Source: Gp6-AA40 sp036802945
Lineage (GTDB): Bacteria; Acidobacteriota; Vicinamibacteria; Vicinamibacterales; UBA2999
Assembly (NCBI GenBank): GCA_036802945.1
Contig: DAIRVG010000002.1
Coordinates: 62,001-126,000 of the forward strand
Direction of reading: 5' to 3'
DNA length: 64,000 nt
The notes under the pieces were generated by a model. It searched no databases and was not told the DNA's origin. It saw nothing but the letters and a program-made list of their open reading frames with translations. The stretch's first letter is position 1; each line of letters begins with the position of its first letter. Shown here piece after piece: positions 57,856-64,000 of the stretch. A program made the position numbers and the translations under genes.

Positions 57856-57962
57856 GATTGATTAGTGATTTGCGCTTCTGATTGGCGATTGTAATTACGG
57901 CTCAGTTTAATAAATCACACATCGGAAATCACGAATCACTAATCACCAATCGTGATTGACGC
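57856..57962. repeat. 7-base repeat hairpin (GATTNGN / AATCACN words)
   Basis: The left arm has GATTGATTAGTGATTTGCG and GATTGGCGATTGT; the right arm AAATCACACATCGGAAATC, then AATCACT, AATCACC and AATCGTG. It is the only array found in a divergent (start-to-start) gap. Confidence 0.85.
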
Positions 57963-57965
57963 CAT

Positions 57966-58814
57966 ATGGTCCTCGATTTGAGTACTCAGCCCGGAATCAT
58001 GGCGGAACGGATGACCTCGGCCAAATCGCACCTGCGCATTGCCGCGGTTGGTGACCTGCACGTTTCCAAGACACAGCAGGAATCCTTACAACCGCTCTTC
58101 ACTCAGATCAGCACCTCGGCCGACGTCTTGCTGCTGTGTGGCGACTTTACCGACTACGGCCTTCCCGATGAGGCGCGGGTCCTGGCGGGGGAGCTCGGGA
58201 GCGCCATGAAAATCCCAGTGATCGCGGTGCTTGGGAATCACGACTACGAAGCAGGGAAGGAAGACGAGATCCGTCAGATCCTGACGGATGCCGGCGTGAC
58301 CGTGCTGGATGGGGAAGCCACAGAGGTGTTCGGAGTCGGGTTTGCCGGCGTCAAGGGATTTGCCGGTGGCTTTGGTCGCGGCGCGCTCGGCCCGTGGGGT
58401 GAGCGGGCAACCAAGGCGTTCGTCCAGGAGGCGGTCGATGAAACGCTGAAGCTCGAAGCCGCCCTCGCACGTCTTCGCACCAAGCAGCGCATCGCGCTGC
58501 TTCATTACGCGCCGATCCGCGCGACGGTGGAGGGCGAGCCGCGGGAAATTTTCCCATATCTTGGATCGAGCCGCCTGGAAGAACCGATCAACCGCTATCG
58601 TGTGAGCGCCGTCTTTCACGGGCACGCGCATCGCGGCACTCCCGAAGGACGCACCTCCACTGGCGTGCCGGTGCACAACGTGTCGATGCCGCTGCTCCTG
58701 CGCACCAACCCCGATCGTCCGCCCTTTCTGGTCGTCGAAGTGCCGCTCGGTGATACGGAAGCCACGGGCGCGCCGGCCGAGCCGCTGGGCCGCCCGCTCG
58801 TCGAATCGGCCTGA
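57966..58814 (+). CDS. Calcineurin-like metallophosphoesterase
   Basis: 282 residues from ATG 57966; ATG 57999 or 58011 are equally possible because none has a clear ribosome site and the upstream DNA is repeat. All metal motifs are present: 'VGDLHVS', 'LLCGDFTDYG', 'VLGNHDYE', 'LLHYAPI' and 'FHGHAHRGTPEG'. It hydrolyses a phosphate ester; many relatives act on cyclic nucleotides or nucleotides. A nucleotidyltransferase follows 30 bases downstream, suggesting a make-and-break or processing pair (inference). Confidence 0.92.
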   Translation: MVLDLSTQPGIMAERMTSAKSHLRIAAVGDLHVSKTQQESLQPLFTQISTSADVLLLCGDFTDYGLPDEARVLAGELGSAMKIPVIAVLGNHDYEAGKEDEIRQILTDAGVTVLDGEATEVFGVGFAGVKGFAGGFGRGALGPWGERATKAFVQEAVDETLKLEAALARLRTKQRIALLHYAPIRATVEGEPREIFPYLGSSRLEEPINRYRVSAVFHGHAHRGTPEGRTSTGVPVHNVSMPLLLRTNPDRPPFLVVEVPLGDTEATGAPAEPLGRPLVESA

Positions 58815-58844
58815 ATCCTGCACAGACGAAAAAAGGACAAGACT

Positions 58845-59651
58845 GTGTTCGATGCTGATATTCCGCTGCTGACGACGCCTGACACAGCGCAGCTGTATCG
58901 CGACGCCCTCGACATGCTGAATCGCACCGGCGTGCCGTACCTCGTGGGCGGGACCTACGCGTTCCAGTACTACGCAGGGATCTGCCGCACGACAAAAGAC
59001 TTTGACATCTTCGTCCGCGCCCGTGATGTGCGCCGCGTGCTCGACGTCCTCCAGCGATGCGGGTTCAGAACCGAAATCACGTTTCATCACTGGCTCGCCA
59101 AGGCCCATCACGGCGACAAATTCATCGACGTCATTTTCAGCTCCGGCAACGGGATCGCTCAAGTTGACGACCAGTGGTTTGCGCACGCGGTCGACGAGAT
59201 GGTGCTCGGCATGCCGGTGAAGCTCGTAGCGGCCGAGGAGATGATCTGGACGAAGGCCATGGTCATGGAGCGCGAGCGCTACGATGGCGCCGACGTGGCC
59301 CACCTCCTCCGGCACTGCGCGGGATTGGTGAACTGGGAACGTCTGTTGGACCGCTTCGGCACCCACTGGCGTGTCCTGCTCAGCCACCTGATTCTCTTTG
59401 GGTTTATCTATCCGGGTGAGCGCTCGCTCGTGCCGTCATCACTCGTGAAAGAGCTGATCAACCGGTTGCACGCGGAACTCGACGTCCCGACACGCGACAG
59501 CAAGGTCTGCCAGGGAACGCTCCTCTCGCGGGCGCAGTATCTCGTGGATATTGACGAGTGGGGCTACGAGGATGCGCGTCTCACACCGCGCGGGACGATG
59601 ACCGAAGAGCAGATCGCCGCGTGGACGGGCGGGATCGAGAAGTCACATTAG
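58845..59651 (+). CDS. Nucleotidyltransferase-fold protein
   Basis: 268 residues from GTG 58845 (AAAAGGACAAG upstream). 'TGVPYLVGGTYAFQYYAGICRTTKDFDIFVRARD' contains GG (35-36) and DxD (D52, D54) of the polymerase-beta-type nucleotidyltransferase fold, as in uncharacterised or AbiEii-like families. A third acid is expected in 'GDKFIDVIFSSG'. 'VKLVAAEEMIWTKAMVMERERYDGADVAHLL' is typical of the C-terminal helical half. The nucleotide acceptor is unknown. The upstream phosphoesterase is in the same transcript. Confidence 0.85.
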   Translation: MFDADIPLLTTPDTAQLYRDALDMLNRTGVPYLVGGTYAFQYYAGICRTTKDFDIFVRARDVRRVLDVLQRCGFRTEITFHHWLAKAHHGDKFIDVIFSSGNGIAQVDDQWFAHAVDEMVLGMPVKLVAAEEMIWTKAMVMERERYDGADVAHLLRHCAGLVNWERLLDRFGTHWRVLLSHLILFGFIYPGERSLVPSSLVKELINRLHAELDVPTRDSKVCQGTLLSRAQYLVDIDEWGYEDARLTPRGTMTEEQIAAWTGGIEKSH

Positions 59652-59652
59652 A

Positions 59653-59697
59653 AAATCCCAAATCCCAAATCCCAAGTTCCGTATTCCAAGTTACAAC
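59653..59697. repeat. 7-base repeat (AAATCCC words)
   Basis: AAATCCC three times, then AAGTTCC and variants. It lies two bases after a stop codon and directly at the stop of the converging gene. Confidence 0.85.
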
Positions 59698-60077
59698 TAC
59701 CAGCTACGGTTTTCGTCACCGGCAACCGTGATTTCCTGCGTTGCTTGCGAGCGAACCGAACTGTGTGAAAGGACTTGGGCGCGCAAGGTATAGCCGCCAG
59801 CAGCAAGGTTCTTGAACTGGACGGTATGGAGACGCTGTCCTCTGTCGCCGGCAAGCTGGACTTCAGTGGAGGCGAACATGTTGTCGCCATCGGCCTCGAC
59901 GCGCAGCGTGCGGTTCTGAGCATCAGGCTCCACAACGATGATCATCTGCACGGTCGCCGACTCGGCGAAGTAGCGTCCCGACAACCTGATTTCCAGGTCA
60001 CCTTTGGCCGATGCCGGGGCGCCGGTGAGCGCGACGAGTGAAGTGGTCAGAGCAGCCCAACGAATCCAGCAAGCCAC
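59697..60077 (-). CDS. Small exported protein of unknown function
   Basis: 126 residues with a signal peptide ending PASAKG. The mature ~100 residues form a beta-sandwich-like pattern: 'LEIRLSGRYFAESATVQMIIVVEPDAQNRTLRVEADGDNMFASTEVQLAG' then 'YTLRAQVLSHSSVRSQATQEITVAG'. It resembles a single Ig-like or Big-type domain. No family is assigned. AAATCCC-word arrays flank it on both sides (59653-59697 and 60125-60243). Confidence 0.7.
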   Translation of the reverse strand: MACWIRWAALTTSLVALTGAPASAKGDLEIRLSGRYFAESATVQMIIVVEPDAQNRTLRVEADGDNMFASTEVQLAGDRGQRLHTVQFKNLAAGGYTLRAQVLSHSSVRSQATQEITVAGDENRSW

Positions 60078-60124
60078 GGCGTTAACCTCTGTTCAGCCAT
60101 CAGCAACTGGAGTGCCATCGGAAC

Positions 60125-60243
60125 ATCACAAATCCCAAACTTTAAGTCCCAGATCCCACAGAATCCCAACCCTGGCCTCACGTCTTGATTGGGACTCGAG
60201 ACTCAATTGGGATTTGGGTGTTGGGATTTGGGGTTTGGGATTT
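60125..60243. repeat. 7-base repeat hairpin (AAATCCC / TGGGATT words)
   Basis: The left arm has AAATCCC, AAACTTT, AAGTCCC, AGATCCC and AGAATCCC; the right arm TGGGATT, TGGGTGT, TGGGATT, TGGGGTT and TGGGATT. It ends exactly at the PLD gene's stop codon. Confidence 0.9.
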
Positions 60244-61492
60244 ACTGCTGCCGCTCGAAGATCCAGCAGAGGGGCTCGATGAGCTTCTCGAACGTCGGGC
60301 GCGCTCCCCACTCTTCAAGTGTGATTTGGTCGCTGGCGGCGAGATCCGACTCGAAATCGCGGTGCAGACGTTGAGTGACCGCCGCCTCACGGAACGCGAC
60401 GTTCACTTCGTCGTTGTGCTCGAAGGAACGGTTGTCCACATTTGTGGTGCCGATGACCGCCCATGCGCCATCGACCATCAGCGCCTTGACATGAGTCATT
60501 GCTGGCCGGTACTCGTGGAGCTGTACACCCCCCTCGAGCAGTTCGGGGTACATGCGGCGGCTGGCGAACCGCACCAGGTGCTGATCGGTGTACTTGCCGG
60601 GCACGATCACGCGCACCCTGACGCCTCGGCGTGCGGCCCGCACCAATGCGTGGCGCAACGCCTTGTCCGGAAGAAAGTACGGCGTCTGGATATCGATCGT
60701 CCTGACTGATCCCTCGATCAGCATCTGGAACACGACGCGTGACACCGTGGCGCGATCCGACGGCGAGCTCTTGACGAGCATCGCCTCGGTGGCCCCGCAT
60801 GGCGTCAGCTTGGGCCACTGGCTCGGCGACGTCAGGATCTCACCGCAGCATTCCAGCCAGTTTTCAGCGAACACACCCTGCAGGGCCGCCACGATCGGGC
60901 CTTCGATCCGCGACATCGTGTCGCGCCACGCAGGACGCCCGCGCTCAGGCTTCAACCACCAGTCGGCGATGCCGGCACCGCCGGTAAAGGCGACGCGGCC
61001 GTCGACGACCAGCAGTTCACGGTGCGTCCGGTTGTTGAGGCGGTGGAGCCGATACCAGGTGATCGACTGGTAGAAGTTGACCTTACAGCCGGCGTCGCGC
61101 AGCCGTCGCATCGGCGCGCCGAACATGAACATGCTGCCGACGGCATCGAGCGTAATTCGCACGTCGACGCCAGCCTGCGCGCGATCGACCATCGCGTCGA
61201 TGAGCATGTCGGCCGCTTCGCCCGGGCGGACGATATATGCCTCCAGGTTCACGGATGCCTCGGCCGCCCGTATCGCGTCACGCATGGCGGGGTAGAACTG
61301 GGCTCCGTTTGTGAAGATTTCGACCTTGTTGTGGAAATGGACCGCTGCCTGGCAGGTCGTCTGGATGATGTGGAGGAACTCATCTCCGTCGGGGCGGATC
61401 GGTTGCGTCACCTTGTAGTCGATGCGAGGCGTGAAGAAGAGCACGAGGACGAACCACGTGAGGAATGCGACCGCGATGATGGTCCATCCCAC
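60242..61492 (-). CDS. Phospholipase D-like / cardiolipin synthase-type protein
   Basis: 416 residues from GTG 61492 with GGAGG upstream; it lies two bases after the treY stop. TM helix (~4-24). Two PLD domains: the first active motif reads H157-R-E159-L-L-V-V-D164, i.e. HxE instead of HxK; the second, 'MTHVKALMVDG' (H~333, K~335), is canonical. 'YFLPDKALRHALVRAARRGVRVRVIVPG' supports cardiolipin synthase (Cls) relatives that join or hydrolyse phospholipids at the inner membrane. The Lys to Glu change may alter catalysis of the first half. Confidence 0.9.
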   Translation of the reverse strand: MGWTIIAVAFLTWFVLVLFFTPRIDYKVTQPIRPDGDEFLHIIQTTCQAAVHFHNKVEIFTNGAQFYPAMRDAIRAAEASVNLEAYIVRPGEAADMLIDAMVDRAQAGVDVRITLDAVGSMFMFGAPMRRLRDAGCKVNFYQSITWYRLHRLNNRTHRELLVVDGRVAFTGGAGIADWWLKPERGRPAWRDTMSRIEGPIVAALQGVFAENWLECCGEILTSPSQWPKLTPCGATEAMLVKSSPSDRATVSRVVFQMLIEGSVRTIDIQTPYFLPDKALRHALVRAARRGVRVRVIVPGKYTDQHLVRFASRRMYPELLEGGVQLHEYRPAMTHVKALMVDGAWAVIGTTNVDNRSFEHNDEVNVAFREAAVTQRLHRDFESDLAASDQITLEEWGARPTFEKLIEPLCWIFERQQ

Positions 61493-61494
61493 GG

Positions 61495-64000
61495 TTACGC
61501 CGCCTCCAGAAAGCCGATTGGGAATGCTTCGAACACGTCTGCCGCCTTGATCCACGTTCGACCGGCGTCTTCGATGGCCGGGACGCATCGTCCGGTGAAC
61601 AGTTGCTTATAGCAGCGTGGCGCCGATTCGGGAACACGAATGCGCGTGTCTGCCCAGACGTCGCCGACGGGAGCTTCGCCGTCCGGCTTCAGCGTTGCCA
61701 CGAGCCGCGGCACGGCCACGAGCGCCTGGCGCTGGCCAAGGACGCGGGCGAAGGCGAACACGTGGTCACGCTGGCTGCCGTCAGTCGCGAGCGGCTCATA
61801 AGAGCCGTTGCCGAACACGTCGTGGCTCGCACGCCTTGCGCGGAGCATCGTCATCGTCGCAAAGAGCTTTAGAGAATCGCCGTCAGGCTTCTGGAGGAGA
61901 TCCGCGGCCAGTTCGGCCTCGCGCCCCCGCTCGCGGGCCGCATCCAACTCATCGAGGAGCGCTCGGCGCTTCTGGTAGTCGACGGGCCGGCGATTATCAG
62001 GATCGACAAGGCTGAAGTCCCACAGCTCGGTCCCCTGGTAGAAATCAGGGACACCCGGCGCGCCGATCTTGATAGCGAGCTGCGCGAGCGAGTTGTAAAT
62101 GCCATAACGCGCAACGAGGCGCGCCATCTCGAGAAAGTCCCGGCGGAAGGCGGCGTTGTCAGGGGAGAGGACCATCTCGACGAAGCGCGCCATCGCCTTC
62201 TCGTGCGGCTCGCTCGGATTCAGCCAGCTCGTGAAGACCTTCGCTTCGCGCATTGCCTTGAGCATGTAGCTGCTGATGCGGTCCCGATAGGCACGTTCCT
62301 CCTCGGGCGTCATGGTCCCAAACGGCCACGAGCCAATCAGCGTCTGGTAGAGCAGGTACTCTTCGTTCCGGCTCGGGTAGGACTCGGAGTCGATGATCGT
62401 CCGCGCCTTGCGGTTCAGACGCGCCCACCGCCCCGCTGCCTGTTTCCACTCGACCGGCAGCTCGGACAGCGCGTTGATTCGCGCACGGACGTCCTCGCTG
62501 CGCTTGGTGTCGTGCGTCGACGTTGCTGAGAGTCCGTGCGGCCACTTCTTCGCTCGCTCGATCATCCACGCGTGCAGGGCGTCCGGTGCAATGCCGAACC
62601 TGTCGGGTTCCCCACCGACCTCGTTCAGCGACACGAGCCGGTTGTAGATGTAGAGGGCGGTGTCCTCGATGCCCTTCGCGGTCACCGGGCTCGTCACCTG
62701 CTGGAATTTGCCGACGAACTTCAGGTGCTCGCACCGTTCTTCTTCGGGGATATAGTCCGCTTTCTTCAGAAGGAGGCCGCGAATGAAATCGAAGACGATG
62801 CGAGGATGACGCGGATTGCGTCGCCTGGCTTCGGTGGCTGCATGCTCGATGTAGCGCCGATCGTGGTCGCTCACTTCGGTCTCGCGTCCGTTGACGTAGG
62901 TCCGGTAGACAGGGAACGCCGCGATGATCTCCCTCATCGCGTACGTGAGGCTGTTGAGCGTGAAGTCACGGTAGTGACGGTTGCGCTCGGAGAACCGGTT
63001 CAACCCGTGGGCCAGCACGTTGAGCTCACTGGCCATGCTCATGCGAAGGATGAGCTGCTTGCTGCGGTAGGCGAATTCGCGAAACGGCGCCCGCAAACGG
63101 GTGAAGCGCTCGAACGCCTCGTTCACCGCGCGCTCGTTTCGTCCATCGACGAACAGCCCGTTCACTCGGACCAGGAAGTCGTATCCTGTCGTCCCTTCCA
63201 CTGGCCATGACGGCAGCCACTCGCCGTGGCCGAGAATTTTTTCGACAACGAGATAGAGGCGCGCGTCGTCCGTGAAGAGATCGGGGCGCATATCGCGCGC
63301 CCGCGCCTGGAGCCGGTCGAGGTAGTCACCAGGATCGTAGAGGCCGTCCACGTGATCGATCCTGAAGCCGTCGACCTGTCCCTGCGTCAGCAGCTCGAAG
63401 GCGAATGCATGGATGCGCTCGAAGACCACCGGGTCTTCCATGCGGACCGCGGCAAGCTCGTTGAAGTCGAAAAATCGCCGATAGTTGATTTCCTGCTCGG
63501 CAACACGCCAATACGCGAGCCGGTATGCCTGCATCGAGAGCAGCGCGTCGAGGCGGTCGAAGCTCCGGGCGCTTCCCTTGATCCCGTTCAGCGCGACCAC
63601 CGCACGGTCGATGTGCGCGAGCACCGGTGGCGAAATGGAGGTCAGCCCGGCGAGCCGCCGCTTGATCACTTCCTTTTCGCGATCGCGCTCCGCTCGCAAC
63701 GCCTGCGTCTGCGCGTCCCGCCCGGGAAGGCGCTGAATCGCGGTGAGGATGCTGAGGAACTCGATTCCCGCGTCGCTCTCGCCTATCCCGGCGAGGAGTG
63801 CGTCTGCCTCGAAGCCGAGAATGCCGCCGTACGCGTCCGGCGAGATCGGAAGGACCCAATCGGCGTAGCGCGCACTGAACACTCCATTCACGTACTGGAG
63901 GGTGATCTCCTGTCGTTCGAGCACCGCGCCATAGGAATCGCCAAGGATCGGCAGCAGGACCTTGTCTTCCAGTTCAGGTTTCAGCGGATGCCAGTCGATA
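61495..64000 (-). CDS. treY: Malto-oligosyltrehalose synthase (N-terminus beyond window)
   Basis: The frame is open to the window edge, giving over 830 residues without the start. A GH13-type enzyme: 'DGFRIDHVDGLYDPGDYLDRL' carries the catalytic region of the barrel, with 'PVEGTTGYDFLVRVNGLFVD', 'GIEDTALYIYNRLVSLNEVGGEP' and 'SATSTHDTKRSEDVRARINALSELPVEW', all diagnostic for TreY. It isomerises the terminal alpha-1,4 bond of a maltodextrin to the alpha,alpha-1,1 bond of trehalose, later released by TreZ. treZ would be expected outside this window. The PLD-like gene is translationally close (two bases). Confidence 0.95.
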   Translation of the reverse strand, partial: IDWHPLKPELEDKVLLPILGDSYGAVLERQEITLQYVNGVFSARYADWVLPISPDAYGGILGFEADALLAGIGESDAGIEFLSILTAIQRLPGRDAQTQALRAERDREKEVIKRRLAGLTSISPPVLAHIDRAVVALNGIKGSARSFDRLDALLSMQAYRLAYWRVAEQEINYRRFFDFNELAAVRMEDPVVFERIHAFAFELLTQGQVDGFRIDHVDGLYDPGDYLDRLQARARDMRPDLFTDDARLYLVVEKILGHGEWLPSWPVEGTTGYDFLVRVNGLFVDGRNERAVNEAFERFTRLRAPFREFAYRSKQLILRMSMASELNVLAHGLNRFSERNRHYRDFTLNSLTYAMREIIAAFPVYRTYVNGRETEVSDHDRRYIEHAATEARRRNPRHPRIVFDFIRGLLLKKADYIPEEERCEHLKFVGKFQQVTSPVTAKGIEDTALYIYNRLVSLNEVGGEPDRFGIAPDALHAWMIERAKKWPHGLSATSTHDTKRSEDVRARINALSELPVEWKQAAGRWARLNRKARTIIDSESYPSRNEEYLLYQTLIGSWPFGTMTPEEERAYRDRISSYMLKAMREAKVFTSWLNPSEPHEKAMARFVEMVLSPDNAAFRRDFLEMARLVARYGIYNSLAQLAIKIGAPGVPDFYQGTELWDFSLVDPDNRRPVDYQKRRALLDELDAARERGREAELAADLLQKPDGDSLKLFATMTMLRARRASHDVFGNGSYEPLATDGSQRDHVFAFARVLGQRQALVAVPRLVATLKPDGEAPVGDVWADTRIRVPESAPRCYKQLFTGRCVPAIEDAGRTWIKAADVFEAFPIGFLEAA

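Noticed and set aside
1..64000. rRNA, tRNA, transposase or phage genes
   Set aside because: I found no convincing cloverleaf, rRNA signature, transposase motif or phage structural gene. Repeats here are not bounded by a transposase.

Overview
The window is high-GC bacterial chromosome from what looks like a draft or metagenome-assembled genome: it contains three runs of exactly 100 N (9732-9831, 14334-14433, 57287-57386). The gene content suggests an Acidobacteriota genome, most likely of the Vicinamibacteria type. The pointers are an Oar-like TonB-dependent receptor with an N-terminal carboxypeptidase-regulatory domain, expanded families of secreted proteins with a DGxPDLxGxW motif together with DUF6152 and DUF6644 proteins, a DUF6351 protein, and intergenic repeats whose spurious translation is NHEGHEGHE. 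This assignment is inference; no rRNA or tRNA gene is visible.

Layout. 1-3 kb (minus): an NHL-type propeller protein cut by the window edge, an FMN reductase and argG. 3.2-6.9 kb: two DGxPDLxGxW proteins, a DUF6152 protein and a di-haem cytochrome c. 6.9-11.3 kb (minus): flavin monooxygenase, TPR membrane protein (broken by a gap) and MBL-fold hydrolase. 11.4-16.7 kb (plus): DASS anion transporter, MmgE/PrpD protein, acyl-CoA dehydrogenase and CitE-like lyase. 16.8-18.7 kb (minus): dinB-type protein and dctA. 18.9-25 kb: a second and larger DUF6152 / DGHPDLSGMW / DUF6644 cluster with internal duplication and one frameshifted member, followed by DUF6351. 27.3-31.8 kb: CaiB/BaiF CoA-transferase, MaoC hydratase, both subunits of a class I fumarase, a CsoR-type repressor and an SDR. 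31.9-36.7 kb: thrA, PepSY protein and MFS transporter. 36.8-47.5 kb: a sulfur-acquisition island (cysH-cysN-cysD, Rrf2 regulator, TonB receptor, DASS transporter, TauD-like dioxygenase, TauE/SafE permease). 47.5-50.6 kb: thiolase and two envelope proteins. 50.6-57.3 kb: two-component system divergent from a MacAB-like efflux operon with a Spy-like protein. 57.4-64 kb: MOSC protein, phosphoesterase, nucleotidyltransferase, small secreted protein, phospholipase-D-like protein and treY (cut by the window edge).

The strongest new observation is upstream of cysD. A promoter (TTGACT-N17-CAGAAT) is followed within a few bases by a GTG that opens a 33-codon reading frame with six cysteines in ten residues (CPPCACACCC). 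After it comes a 13-bp hairpin with a U-tract, about 40 bases before cysD. This has the architecture of a cysteine-sensing transcription attenuator with a leaderless leader peptide. Two copies of CTAC-N7-GTAG, one at the rrf2 promoter and one after rrf2, suggest that the Rrf2 protein controls the same island.

The second theme is repeats. About twenty loci carry short tandem words whose period is fixed at 7, 8 or 9 bases within each locus, usually arranged as inverted arms. They sit almost entirely at the 3' ends of genes and avoid all but one divergent promoter region. Some run into coding sequence and supply protein tails (ArgG, MOSC protein, CitE-like lyase) or an internal segment (the MacA-like adaptor). 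A separate set of short palindromes lies in frame inside genes.
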